In this document: positions 38,950 to 48,110 of the stretch, in pieces | How positions within the stretch are numbered: position 1 is the first letter of the stretch | Layout of the letters: each line of letters opens with the position of its first letter | Assembly (NCBI RefSeq): GCF_003732665.1 | Contig: NZ_MOBP01000001.1 | Coordinates: forward strand, 477,466-541,465 | Length of the DNA stretch: 64,000 bases | DNA from: Pseudomonas frederiksbergensis | GTDB lineage: Bacteria; Pseudomonadota; Gammaproteobacteria; Pseudomonadales; Pseudomonadaceae | Reading direction: 5' to 3' | Made by a program: the position numbers and the translations under genes | Notes under the pieces: model-generated | What the model was told of the DNA's origin: nothing | Databases searched by the model: none | The model's input: only the letters and a program-made list of their open reading frames with translations

Positions 38950-41550
38950 ATGACTGCAATAGCTAAGATCGTAGATTGGATCAATGAGCCCGCTAGGCCT
39001 ATATGGTGGAGGCATGCAATAAGATTATTGATTGAAAAACAGAATTTAACGGCTGAAGATCATACTCTACTTTATAAAATTTCTAGAAAGGAGGCTGGGT
39101 TTGGAGATATTGTAGAACTATTTGAAGATTACGCCGCCCCTGTTTCGTCAGATGGCTTTAAACTCGAAGAGAAGGCCGTAACACTTAAGTCACTGGGCCC
39201 CACGCTGAATATATCAGCTCTCGCAAGCGATCAAATTTTAGAGTTTTCAAAAACCGGGCTTACCGTGGTCTATGGGGATAATGGCTCAGGAAAATCAAGC
39301 CTCTCAAAAATACTAAAAAATGTATGTTTAACTAGGGGAGAAAAACCGACGGTCATCGGTAACGCATTTCAATTACAGCCCTCCCGCCTATCTGCAAAAA
39401 TATCATATCAAGTAAGCGATGATGTTGTTTCGGAAGTGGACTGGGAGTACAAGGGTGAAGAAATTTCCGATTTAAAATCAATACGTGTTTTTGACTCAAA
39501 GTCGGCTTTCCATTATCTAGAAAAGGAAGGTGTATTAGATTATCGACCTGCCGGCTTGCATCTACTAGACGAACTTGTATTGGCCAATAATCAAATACGA
39601 AGTTTTGCTGAAGATAAAATCAAAACATATGGAACTCCTTTGCCATTGCCGATATTCGACAAAAATACAATTTCAGGAAAATTTGCTTCGTCTATATCAG
39701 CAGCCACAACTCTACCTCAGCTTGACGCTCAGTGCGTTACAGATCAAGAGCTTCTCGATCTAGAAACCATTAATTCTGATCTATTAACCCTAAAAACCAA
39801 AACCGCTGTCGAAATTAGAAAAAGTCTTAATATCAGGCTAAAATCAATAACGCCTCTTATTTCCGCATTAAAAGCCGCGCAATCTATAAACTCCAAGAGT
39901 CTATTTGAAGAATACACTACATTATTGAACAACAAAAAAACCACTTTCGAAGCCGCCGAACTAGCAAGAACTTACGCTTTTTCCGACTTGCCCGTTGACA
40001 ATGTAGGATCGGAAGTATGGAAATCACTTTGGCGTGCGGCAGAGTTATTTATTAGCAGTTCTGAGACTCAGGCGCCCTTCCCTCCTAAAACAAATGATAA
40101 CTGCCCACTTTGTCTTCAAATAATTACTGAGACAAGTGGTGCACGACTAGAGCGGTTTGAAACCTATACAAAAGATAAAACCCAAACGAATGCAGACGTT
40201 GCAAAAAAATCTCTATCTGACAAACGCTTGGCTATTTCATCTACCACATTCGACTTAACACCTTATGATGCATTAATAACTGAACTCGATAAAAAAATAT
40301 TGAATTTTTCCGACAATATAAAAAACTTGAAGAATACATTTGACAGCCGAAAAAACACTCTTCTTAGCGACAACATTCAACAAATACAAAAAGAATCATT
40401 TGATTACACGCCGATTGCGCTAGACGACCTCATCAAATATAACGAAGATATAAACAAAGAACTAATAGCAGTAGTTGATGACAAAGCACTGGAAGCAATA
40501 TACTTAGAAAAACAAAATACTGTTCAAGAAATAAACTCTAAGAAAACAGTCAAAGACAACAAACCCACACTTGAACTAGAGATAAAAAGACAAAAACAGC
40601 TCGAAGCTTATACCAAAATAAAAAATCAAACCAACCCACGAAGCATCACATCACTTAGTTCATCAATAAGCGAAACCTATTTAACAACCTCCCTAAAAGA
40701 GCACTTCGCTGCAGAACTTAAACAGCTAGGTTTCTCCAACTACGTCGTTAGTGCCAATACTAGAAATAGCAACGGAGCGCAACTATTTAAAATAGCACTG
40801 GCAGATTCAAAATTGATAAACGTTCACGAAATTGCAAGTGAAGGAGAACAAAAATGTCTTGCTCTTGCTAGCGTACTAGCTGAGCTAAAAGCGGACAATC
40901 GTAAGTCCGGAGTTATATTCGACGACCCAGTAAATTCTCTCGATCATAAATGGAGACAAAAAATTGCCCGCAGATTGATTCAAGAGTCAACACAACGACA
41001 AGTAATTATATTCACCCATGAAATAATTTTCCTTAAACTACTGCTCGAAGAGGCTGAAATAACCGACAATCAAAACATTCAAATTTCAAGTCTTGATCGG
41101 AGCTTAAAAAATTCAGGCATAGTTAGAAACTCACCTCCTTGGGATGCACTGCCGACATCTAAAAGAATAACCCAATTAGAGGTAATGCTCCGTCAGCTTA
41201 AAAAAATAGAACTAGTTAGCGAAATCGAGTACAACAGTAGCGCTGGATCGTTTTATGGTTATTTAAGAGAGGCATGGGAAAGACTTGTTGAGGAGAAGCT
41301 GCTAAACAAAGTCGTGGAACGTTTCGGCAGGGCCATTCAGACCAACCGACTCAAACGGCTGCAAGATATCTGTGATAATGATATCAATTTAATTGAAACT
41401 GCCATGTCCAAGTGCAGCACCCTATTCAAAGGACACGATACGGCACCAGGTTTATACGAAACCATGCCTAATAGTGAAGAAATTGAGAATGATATAAAAA
41501 TCATCAAAGACTTCGACATAGAATTAACCAGAACCAGAAAAAGAACCTGA
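38950..41550 (+). CDS. AAA_13 family ATPase with zinc-hook motif, RloC/PrrC-like
   Basis: An 866-residue ATPase in AT-rich DNA unlike its neighbours. Walker A GDNGSGKSS at 109-117; a long coiled coil (270-620) interrupted by CPLC at 385-388, a Rad50-type zinc hook; ABC signature SEGEQ at 630-634; Walker B/D-loop IFDDPVNSLDH at 656-666; H-loop in IFTHEI. This order is AAA_13 (RloC/PrrC class). The C-terminal region carries RxxxE (Arg773, Glu777 in YLREAWERL) and His829 (FKGHD), like the Arg-Glu-His triad of anticodon nucleases. Likely a phage-defence RNase activated by DNA damage or phage; that is inference from motifs. SD region weak (GGAG, eight bases before). Confidence 0.85.
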   Translation: MTAIAKIVDWINEPARPIWWRHAIRLLIEKQNLTAEDHTLLYKISRKEAGFGDIVELFEDYAAPVSSDGFKLEEKAVTLKSLGPTLNISALASDQILEFSKTGLTVVYGDNGSGKSSLSKILKNVCLTRGEKPTVIGNAFQLQPSRLSAKISYQVSDDVVSEVDWEYKGEEISDLKSIRVFDSKSAFHYLEKEGVLDYRPAGLHLLDELVLANNQIRSFAEDKIKTYGTPLPLPIFDKNTISGKFASSISAATTLPQLDAQCVTDQELLDLETINSDLLTLKTKTAVEIRKSLNIRLKSITPLISALKAAQSINSKSLFEEYTTLLNNKKTTFEAAELARTYAFSDLPVDNVGSEVWKSLWRAAELFISSSETQAPFPPKTNDNCPLCLQIITETSGARLERFETYTKDKTQTNADVAKKSLSDKRLAISSTTFDLTPYDALITELDKKILNFSDNIKNLKNTFDSRKNTLLSDNIQQIQKESFDYTPIALDDLIKYNEDINKELIAVVDDKALEAIYLEKQNTVQEINSKKTVKDNKPTLELEIKRQKQLEAYTKIKNQTNPRSITSLSSSISETYLTTSLKEHFAAELKQLGFSNYVVSANTRNSNGAQLFKIALADSKLINVHEIASEGEQKCLALASVLAELKADNRKSGVIFDDPVNSLDHKWRQKIARRLIQESTQRQVIIFTHEIIFLKLLLEEAEITDNQNIQISSLDRSLKNSGIVRNSPPWDALPTSKRITQLEVMLRQLKKIELVSEIEYNSSAGSFYGYLREAWERLVEEKLLNKVVERFGRAIQTNRLKRLQDICDNDINLIETAMSKCSTLFKGHDTAPGLYETMPNSEEIENDIKIIKDFDIELTRTRKRT

Positions 41551-41554
41551 AAAA

Positions 41555-41583
41555 AAGCCGCCCTAAAAGGGCGGCCTTTTCAT
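41555..41583. terminator. Bidirectional terminator between the ATPase gene and pckA
   Basis: Eight-pair stem GCCGCCCT (41557-41564) with AGGGCGGC (41568-41575), A run on one side and T run on the other. It ends the ATPase transcript on the plus strand and pckA on the minus strand. Confidence 0.9.
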
Positions 41584-41599
41584 TTCGCTAAACCAAATT

Positions 41600-43141
41600 T
41601 TACAACTTAGGCCCAGCCGCTTTAATCGCATCACTCACTTCAAACTTCTTGAAGTTCTCAACAAACAACCCAGCCAACGCTTTAGCAGCTTCATCGTAAG
41701 CAGCCTTGTCAGCCCAGGTATTACGCGGGTTCAGCAGGCCAGTCTCAACGCCAGGAACAGCCAACGGCACGTCCAGGTTGATGGTGTCGAGGTGTTCGGT
41801 TTCAGCACCGATCAGCGCGCCGCTCTGGATCGCTGCAATCACGCCACGGGTGGTCGGGATGTTGAAGCGTTTGCCGACGCCGTAGCCGCCGCCGGTCCAG
41901 CCGGTGTTGACCAGGTAGACCTTGGAGCCGAAGCCGCGGATGCGTTTGATCAGCAGTTCTGCGTATTCGCCAGCCGGACGCGGGAAGAACGGTGCGCCGA
42001 AGCAGGTGGAGAAGGTGGATTTGATGCCGCTGCCGGAACCCATTTCGGTCGAGCCCACCAGTGCGGTGTAGCCGGACAGGAAGTGGTAGGCCGCTTGTTC
42101 TTCGCTGAGGATCGAGACTGGCGGCAGAACGCCGGTCAGGTCGCAGGTCAGGAAGATCACCGCGTTGGGCTCGCCGCCGAGGTTCTTCTCGGAGCGCTTG
42201 GCAACGTGTTCCAGCGGGTAGGCGGCGCGGCTGTTCTGGGTCAGGCTGACATCGGCGTAGTCGGCGTGCTTGGCGTCGTCGATGACGACGTTTTCCAGCA
42301 CAGCGCCGTGCTTGATGGCTTTCCAGATGACCGGCTCGTTCTTCTCGGACAGGTCGATGCACTTGGCGTAGCAGCCGCCTTCGATGTTGAAGACAACGCC
42401 TTCGCCCCAGCCGTGTTCGTCGTCACCGATCAGGTAACGGCTTTCGTCAGCGGACAGGGTGGTTTTGCCGGTGCCGGACAGACCGAAGAACAGGGTCACG
42501 TCGCCTGCTTCGCCGATGTTGGCGGCGCAGTGCATTGGCAGCACGTCGGAGGCCGGCAGCAGGAAGTTCTGCACGGAGAACATGGCTTTCTTCATTTCAC
42601 CGGCGTAACGCATGCCGGCGATCAGCACTTTTTTCTGTGCGAAGTTGAGGATCACGCAACCGTCGGAGTTGGTGCCGTCACGCTCAGGCACGCACTCGAA
42701 GTTGGCCACGTTGAGCACTTGCCATTCGTCACGACCAGCCGGGTTGTACTGCGCCGGGTTGATGAACAGGCAACGACCGAACAGGTTCTGCCAGGCAGTC
42801 TGGGTGGTCATCTTCACGGCCAGGTAGTGGTCTTCGGACGCACCTACATGCACGTGGGAAACGAAATGCTCTTGCGCATTGTTGAACGCCTCGACACGAG
42901 CCCACAGGGCATCAAACTTGTCGGCCGGGAACTTGCGGTTGATCGGGCCCCAGGCGATGGAAGCCGAAGTGGAAGGCTCGTCAACGATGAACCGATCGAC
43001 TGGCGAGCGGCCGGTGCGGTGACCGGTGCGAACAACCAGCGCGCCGGTATCGGCAAGCTCGCCCTCACCGCGACTCAGAGCTTCTTTTACCAGATCATCA
43101 ACACTCAGATCGGTGTACACGGCGTTATTGGCTTGCGTCAT
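41600..43141 (-). CDS. pckA: Phosphoenolpyruvate carboxykinase (ATP)
   Basis: A 513-residue ATP-dependent PEP carboxykinase (oxaloacetate to PEP, gluconeogenesis). It has [12 protein letters not shown] (metal/oxaloacetate region), the kinase-1a motif [16 protein letters not shown], and the [14 protein letters not shown] segment. The ATG at 43141 gives the expected start [13 protein letters not shown]; the frame stays open upstream without an RBS. Right edge of the accessory region; conserved chromosomal order resumes here (hslO follows upstream). Confidence 0.97.
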   Translation of the reverse strand: MTQANNAVYTDLSVDDLVKEALSRGEGELADTGALVVRTGHRTGRSPVDRFIVDEPSTSASIAWGPINRKFPADKFDALWARVEAFNNAQEHFVSHVHVGASEDHYLAVKMTTQTAWQNLFGRCLFINPAQYNPAGRDEWQVLNVANFECVPERDGTNSDGCVILNFAQKKVLIAGMRYAGEMKKAMFSVQNFLLPASDVLPMHCAANIGEAGDVTLFFGLSGTGKTTLSADESRYLIGDDEHGWGEGVVFNIEGGCYAKCIDLSEKNEPVIWKAIKHGAVLENVVIDDAKHADYADVSLTQNSRAAYPLEHVAKRSEKNLGGEPNAVIFLTCDLTGVLPPVSILSEEQAAYHFLSGYTALVGSTEMGSGSGIKSTFSTCFGAPFFPRPAGEYAELLIKRIRGFGSKVYLVNTGWTGGGYGVGKRFNIPTTRGVIAAIQSGALIGAETEHLDTINLDVPLAVPGVETGLLNPRNTWADKAAYDEAAKALAGLFVENFKKFEVSDAIKAAGPKL

Positions 43142-43323
43142 GAGATTCCCCGTCGGCCAGTGGCCGAGTGTGCTCCAAACGTTTTGTAGTAGAAAGTCGT
43201 GCACTACTACCGCGACAAAAAGTGGGCCGGATTATGCCAGAAACGCCCAAAAATAGTAGGGCCCTCCCGTCGTAACGGCGTTATTCCGGCGCTAACCAGT
43301 GAATTTACCTGCGCTGAACCGTT

Positions 43324-44226
43324 TTAGTGCCGGGTATCTGACGGCGTATCGACACCCGCGCCAGCGAACAATTGAGTGATATCGGCGGCATCGAACAGGT
43401 AACGCTGGTTACAAAACTGGCAATCGATCTCGATATTCCCGCCATGTTCGATGACCAGCGACTGGGCATCTTCCAGACCCAAGCTGACCAGCGCATTGGC
43501 AGAACGTTCGCGCGAGCAACTGCAACGGAAGCGCAGTTTCTGCACATCAAACAGGCGCACCTGCTCTTCGTGATAGAGGCGATGGAGCACGGTTTCGTTA
43601 TCCAGGCTCAGCAATTCGTCGGCGGTCAGGGTGCCGCCCAGCGCGGTGATGTGCTGCCAACTGGCGGCGCGTTCTTCTTCGTCTTTCAGACGGTCGGCAG
43701 GCAATTGCTGCAGCAACAGACCACGGGCGCGGCGGCCATCGGCGTACAGCCAGAAGCGCGTGCCGACTTGCTGGGACATGACGAAATAGTTGGTGAAGCA
43801 CTCGGACAGGGTGTCGCCGTCGAGGTCAACGATGCCTTGGTAACGCTGGCCCTGGGTCGGATCGACGGTCAGCGCCAGCACGCCATTGGGCATGAGGTCG
43901 GCGAGGGTCGCGTCGGGGGCGATCCGGTCGGCTTCGTAACGGGCCAGGCCACGGATTTCGCGCTCGCTGGAGCACTCGATCATCAGCAAAGGGATCGGTC
44001 CATCGGAACGCGCTTGCAGGATCAGCAGTCCATCGAATTTAAGGGTGCCCACCAGCAACGATGCCGCTGCCATCAGTTCGCCCAGCAGTTGCGCGACAGG
44101 CTCTGGGTAGGGGTGTTTGGCCAGTACTTCGGCATAGCTACGTTCCAACGCCACCAGCTCGCCGCGGGTGTCGCTGTCATCGAAGATGAAGCGTTGGGTG
44201 AAGTCGGAATCCGGTAGATCGGTCAT
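43324..44226 (-). CDS. hslO: Redox-regulated chaperone Hsp33
   Basis: A 300-residue Hsp33. The C-terminal zinc-binding redox switch is clear: CSC (RCSCSRE) and CQFC, i.e. CxC ... CxxC. Under oxidation the cysteines form disulfides, zinc is lost and the holdase is activated in the cytoplasm. The ATG at 44226 gives the usual opening of the protein. Upstream neighbour of pckA in the same orientation, as in P. aeruginosa; not obviously co-transcribed. Confidence 0.95.
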   Translation of the reverse strand: MTDLPDSDFTQRFIFDDSDTRGELVALERSYAEVLAKHPYPEPVAQLLGELMAAASLLVGTLKFDGLLILQARSDGPIPLLMIECSSEREIRGLARYEADRIAPDATLADLMPNGVLALTVDPTQGQRYQGIVDLDGDTLSECFTNYFVMSQQVGTRFWLYADGRRARGLLLQQLPADRLKDEEERAASWQHITALGGTLTADELLSLDNETVLHRLYHEEQVRLFDVQKLRFRCSCSRERSANALVSLGLEDAQSLVIEHGGNIEIDCQFCNQRYLFDAADITQLFAGAGVDTPSDTRH

Positions 44227-44329
44227 AGGTCTGGGTATCTGAAGTGATGACAATTTAGTTACAAGAAGTGACAATTACGTCTCTGCAGCACTGATTTGGT
44301 GCGCAATGTTCAGCCATTGGAGGCATTTT

Positions 44330-45130
44330 ATGAACAATCCGGGTTTGTTCCAAGCAAGGTGGAACCTCCGCCGGTTGGTACTGTGCAATGTGGTGCCTCT
44401 GGCGCTGCTGGCATTCTGGTTATGGCCCACCGGTCAGATGTTGTGCGTGATTTTCGACGAGTGGCTGTTTCACCTGCTTAACGCGCCGCTGGCCAGCAAC
44501 CCGATATGGCTCCACATCTGGGCAATTGCAAGTCTGCGCCCGTTCGATGCGGTGGTCGGGGTGATTTTGCTGACGCTGCTGATCAAGGGCGACTGGGTTT
44601 TTGATGCCATTGATGTACGCCGGGCGTTCTTCGGATTTTTGGCGATTCTGTTGCTGCTGCTGTTTATCCGCCTGCTGTTCTCGAAACTCGCCGACTACAT
44701 GGACTGGCAGCACAGCAGTCCGTCGATGATGATTAGCGGCGCCGTGCACATGAGCGACTACTTTCCCGAGCTTGAGAAAACGTGGCAACTGAAGGATCGC
44801 TCAAGCCAGAGCTTCCCCGGCGACCATGCTTCGGTGCTGCTGATTTGGGCACTGTTCATGACGGTGTTCAGCCGCAGCACCGGGCAGACACTGACAATCT
44901 GGGGCCTGGCGCTGCTGTTCATGATGCCGCGACTGGTGGCCGGCGCCCATTGGGGCCAGGACGATTACATCGGCGGCGTGCTGCTGGCGGTGTGGGCCTT
45001 GGGCTGGGGTTACTACACCCCGTTTGCGTACCACGTCTCAGCGTTTTTCCTGAAAGTGACGGCACCGCTGTTTGCGCAACTGGGGAAATTGCCGGTGGTT
45101 TCGCGGATGAGTGTGGTGCGTAGCGCCTGA
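44330..45130 (+). CDS. PAP2 family membrane phosphatase
   Basis: A 266-residue inner-membrane protein with five to six transmembrane segments. PAP2 motifs: KDRSSQSFPGDHASV (K and PSGH-like, with FPGDH in place of PSGH) and RLVAGAHWGQD (SRxxxGxHxxxD). It may dephosphorylate lipid A, undecaprenyl or phosphatidyl substrates on the periplasmic side. ATG 44330 is chosen over 44306 because GGAGG lies six bases before it. Divergent from hslO. Confidence 0.85.
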   Translation: MNNPGLFQARWNLRRLVLCNVVPLALLAFWLWPTGQMLCVIFDEWLFHLLNAPLASNPIWLHIWAIASLRPFDAVVGVILLTLLIKGDWVFDAIDVRRAFFGFLAILLLLLFIRLLFSKLADYMDWQHSSPSMMISGAVHMSDYFPELEKTWQLKDRSSQSFPGDHASVLLIWALFMTVFSRSTGQTLTIWGLALLFMMPRLVAGAHWGQDDYIGGVLLAVWALGWGYYTPFAYHVSAFFLKVTAPLFAQLGKLPVVSRMSVVRSA

Positions 45131-45148
45131 TACACCTTGGTGTACTCA

Positions 45149-45215
45149 TTCGCGAGCAAGCCCGCTCCCACATTGGAATGCGTTCTCCTGTGGGAGCGGG
45201 CTTGCTCGCGAAGGC
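45149..45215. repeat. REP pair in outward order (about 67 bp)
   Basis: TTCGCGAGCAAGCCCGCTCCC arm, a short spacer TTGGAATGCGTTCTCC, and TGTGGGAGCGGGCTTGCTCGC arm. Located between converging genes PAP2 and hslR. Confidence 0.9.
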
Positions 45216-45245
45216 GTCAGATCAATCAACACATAAATCACTGAC

Positions 45246-45653
45246 TCACTCGTCGTTGCTGCTCCCGCGAAACTTGAACAAATCCCGCCGCTGTTTCTTG
45301 CTCGGCTTGCCATCGGTGCTCACGCCCAACGAGCCGGCCTTGCGCATCGCTGCCGCAGCTTCGCGCTTGGCGACGCTCGCTTCGGTCTCGGCATACAGAG
45401 TCTGCGCTTCTGGCGCGCCACGGCGCACTATCGACAGCGCCTGCACCACCACGGTCTTTTCCTCGAACCCGACGCGGATCTGAAACTCATCGCCGATTCG
45501 TGGCTCCTTGCCCGGTTTGCAACGTTCGCCGCGACAATGCACCTTGCCACTCTCGATCGCCGATTTGGCCAGCGCACGGGTTTTGTAGAAACGCGCGGCC
45601 CACAACCATTTATCGAGACGGACCTTGTCGTCCTCTTCCTGTTTTTGCGCCAT
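45246..45653 (-). CDS. hslR: Heat shock protein 15 (S4 RNA-binding)
   Basis: A 135-residue Hsp15. The N-terminal S4 domain is KVRLDKWLWAARFYKTRALAKSAIESGKVHCRG, followed by a basic, Ser-rich C-terminus (KPSKKQRRDLFKF). It binds free 50S subunits carrying nascent chains and helps ribosome recycling after heat shock. The ATG at 45653 has AGAGGA at good distance. The frame is open further up without an RBS. Confidence 0.94.
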   Translation of the reverse strand: MAQKQEEDDKVRLDKWLWAARFYKTRALAKSAIESGKVHCRGERCKPGKEPRIGDEFQIRVGFEEKTVVVQALSIVRRGAPEAQTLYAETEASVAKREAAAAMRKAGSLGVSTDGKPSKKQRRDLFKFRGSSNDE

Positions 45654-45769
45654 CTGAATTCCTCTCTCTGCCAATAGTCGGAACTGTACTACCGATTGCG
45701 TCGGACGCAAGAACCCAGCCCGCCAGCTAGAATGGGCTCTCGGCCGGATCACCGGCATGGAGTGATCGA

Positions 45770-46549
45770 GTGACTATATTTCCGTCTTCAGTGACTTCGC
45801 CCAAGGCCGGGTGCCAGGGCTGCCAGCAAAGCGAGGCGCTGGGTTTCGATTTTGCCTTCGCCTTTCAACCCATCGTCGACCTGCGGGACCAATCGATTTT
45901 CGCCCACGAAGCTCTGGTCCGCGGCCTGGCCGGTGAAGGCGCGTTGTCCGTGTTAGATCAGGTTACAGAAGAAAACCGCTACCGTTTCGACCAGCTCTGC
46001 CGGACCCGCGCCATCGAAGGCGCGGCCAATCTTAATATGCAGACACACTTGTCGATCAACTTCATGCCCAACGCCGTCTATCGTCCAGAGCTATGCATTC
46101 GCAGCACTCTGGAGGCGGCGAAAATACATAATTTCCCGATCAACCGACTGATTTTCGAAACCCTGGAAAGTGAGCACGTAGATAACTATCGCCATTTGAC
46201 CAATATTCTGCGTGAATACCGCGAATTCGGCTTCAAGACCGCCATCGACGATTTCGGTGCCGGTTATTCGGGGCTCAATCTGCTGGCTGATTTCCAACCG
46301 GACCTGATCAAACTCGACATGGCGCTGATCCGCGATGTCGATCGTGACCGTGTTCGTCAGGCTATCGTTCGGGGGGTTGTCACAATCTGTGCAGAGTTGA
46401 ACGTTACAGTCATTGCCGAAGGCATTGAGAGCGCCGGTGAACGGGACTTCCTGGCGGACTGTGGAATATTTCTGATGCAGGGTTACTGGTTCGCCAAACC
46501 TGCATTCAAAGCGTTGCCTCCGGTATCACCTGAGGCCTGGAAGCGTTAA
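45770..46549 (+). CDS. rimA: EAL domain phosphodiesterase RimA
   Basis: A 259-residue single EAL domain. Metal and substrate residues are present: Glu in HEALVRG (ExLxR), Asn in SINFMPN, Glu in FETLES, the DDFGAGYSGL loop, Lys in LIKLDM and Glu in AEGIES, so hydrolysis of c-di-GMP is expected. GTG start at 45770 with GGAG seven bases before it. First gene of rimA-rimB-rimK, known in P. fluorescens for c-di-GMP-dependent control of ribosomal protein S6 glutamation. An N-terminal CQGCQQ pair may bind metal. Confidence 0.9.
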   Translation: MTIFPSSVTSPKAGCQGCQQSEALGFDFAFAFQPIVDLRDQSIFAHEALVRGLAGEGALSVLDQVTEENRYRFDQLCRTRAIEGAANLNMQTHLSINFMPNAVYRPELCIRSTLEAAKIHNFPINRLIFETLESEHVDNYRHLTNILREYREFGFKTAIDDFGAGYSGLNLLADFQPDLIKLDMALIRDVDRDRVRQAIVRGVVTICAELNVTVIAEGIESAGERDFLADCGIFLMQGYWFAKPAFKALPPVSPEAWKR

Positions 46550-46565
46550 TCGTTGGTTTTTCATA

Positions 46566-47045
46566 TTGAAGACATTTGACCATTTGACCGTTGTCGGTCT
46601 GCGCGAGTGGGTGGCGCTCCCGGATTTGGGAGTCGCGGGCCTTCGGGCAAAAATCGATACCGGCGCCAGTACCTCCAGCCTGCACGCCACCGACATCGAG
46701 ACCTTCGAGCGCGATGGGCAGGAATGGGTGCGCTTCACTGCGCACCTGGGCACGGTGGTGCAGTTGCGCCACCGCCGCTGCGAGGCGCCGCTGGTGACGA
46801 TGAAAACCATCAAGAGCTCCAATGGCCACGCGCAGATGCGCTACGTGGTCAGCACCACCCTGGCCCTCGGTGATCGGGTCTGGCGGGTCGAGTTCACGCT
46901 CGCCTGCCGCAAGTCCATGCGCTATCGCCTGTTACTCGGTTCCAAAGCCCTGATCGACGGCCAGTTGGTGGTCAATCCGGGGATTAAATATGTACAAGAC
47001 AAGCCGGTGTTCCCGGTATCTACCTCTTCCACAGGTGTTGCATGA
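46566..47045 (+). CDS. rimB: Aspartic protease-like RimB
   Basis: A 159-residue retropepsin-like protein (PF05618) with the DTGAST active-site motif at about 31-36. In the rim system it cleaves the glutamate tails that RimK adds. It begins with TTG at 46566, with no evident Shine-Dalgarno; no other start keeps the DTGA motif, so coupling to rimA (16 bases upstream) is likely. The stop overlaps the rimK ATG by four bases. Confidence 0.88.
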   Translation: MKTFDHLTVVGLREWVALPDLGVAGLRAKIDTGASTSSLHATDIETFERDGQEWVRFTAHLGTVVQLRHRRCEAPLVTMKTIKSSNGHAQMRYVVSTTLALGDRVWRVEFTLACRKSMRYRLLLGSKALIDGQLVVNPGIKYVQDKPVFPVSTSSTGVA

Positions 47046-47947
47046 AGATCGCTGTGCTGTCGCGGAACCCGCGTCTGTATTCCACCCGTCGTCTGGTCGA
47101 AGCCGGTATCGAGCGTGGCCATGAAATGGTGGTGATCGACACTTTGCGCGCCTACATGAACATTGCCAGCCACAAGCCGCAGATCCACTACCGCGGCAAG
47201 CCGCTGGAAGGTTTCGATGCGGTGATCCCGCGGATCGGTGCGTCGGTGACGTTTTATGGCTGCGCGGTGTTGCGCCAGTTCGAAATGATGGGGGTGTTCC
47301 CGCTCAACGAATCGGTGGCCATCGCCCGTTCCCGGGACAAACTGCGTTCGCTGCAATTGCTTTCGCGCCGGGGGATCGGTTTGCCGGTCACCGGGTTTGC
47401 CCACTCGCCGGATGACATTCCCGACCTGATCGATATGGTCAACGGCGCGCCGCTGGTGATCAAAGTGCTGGAAGGCACCCAGGGCATCGGCGTGGTGCTG
47501 TGTGAAACGGCGACGGCGGCGGAGTCAGTGATTGAAGCGTTCATGGGCCTGAAGCAGAACATCATGGTCCAGGAATACATCAAGGAAGCCGGCGGCGCGG
47601 ACATTCGCTGTTTCGTGGTCGGTGACAAGGTGATCGCGGCGATGAAGCGCCAGGCCAAGCCGGGGGAGTTCCGCTCCAACCTGCATCGCGGCGGCAGCGC
47701 CAGCCTGATCAAGATCACCCCGGAAGAACGCATGACTGCGTTGCGGGCAGCGAAGGTGATGGGGCTGGCGGTGGCGGGTGTGGATATCCTGCGTTCCAAT
47801 CACGGGCCGCTGGTAATGGAAGTGAACTCGTCGCCGGGGCTGGAAGGGATTGAAACCACCACAGGGAAGAATGTGGCGGGGATCATCATTGAGCATTTGG
47901 AGAAAAATGGTGGGCCGAATATGACGCGCACCAAAGGCAAGGGCTAA
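47042..47947 (+). CDS. rimK: Ribosomal protein S6 glutamate ligase RimK
   Basis: A 301-residue ATP-grasp ligase that adds glutamate residues to the C-terminus of ribosomal protein S6. ATP-grasp features: [13 protein letters not shown] (substrate and ATP loop), [20 protein letters not shown] (ATP-grasp core), and [13 protein letters not shown] (metal binding). Last gene of rimABK with ATGA coupling to rimB. Followed by a REP pair. Confidence 0.95.
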   Translation: MKIAVLSRNPRLYSTRRLVEAGIERGHEMVVIDTLRAYMNIASHKPQIHYRGKPLEGFDAVIPRIGASVTFYGCAVLRQFEMMGVFPLNESVAIARSRDKLRSLQLLSRRGIGLPVTGFAHSPDDIPDLIDMVNGAPLVIKVLEGTQGIGVVLCETATAAESVIEAFMGLKQNIMVQEYIKEAGGADIRCFVVGDKVIAAMKRQAKPGEFRSNLHRGGSASLIKITPEERMTALRAAKVMGLAVAGVDILRSNHGPLVMEVNSSPGLEGIETTTGKNVAGIIIEHLEKNGGPNMTRTKGKG

Positions 47948-47979
47948 GGGTAGAACCTAAAATTTTAGGTGGCCGGTAG

Positions 47980-48084
47980 ACCGCCTTCGCGAGCAAGCCC
48001 GCTCCCACATTTGATCTGCGGTGAACACCAAATCAGTGTTCCACACGATCTACTGTGGGAGCGGGCTTGCTCGCGAAGAGGCCC
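47980..48084. repeat. REP pair in outward order (about 105 bp)
   Basis: Arms as in the other outward pairs, but a 54-base spacer rich in ACAC/GTGT steps. Lies between the rimK and amgS genes, which converge. Confidence 0.9.
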
Positions 48085-48110
48085 TGACTCTCAGCACCCC
48101 TATCGATCTC

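Noticed and set aside
41792..43189. 465-residue open frame antisense to pckA
   Set aside because: pckA is unmistakable on the minus strand.
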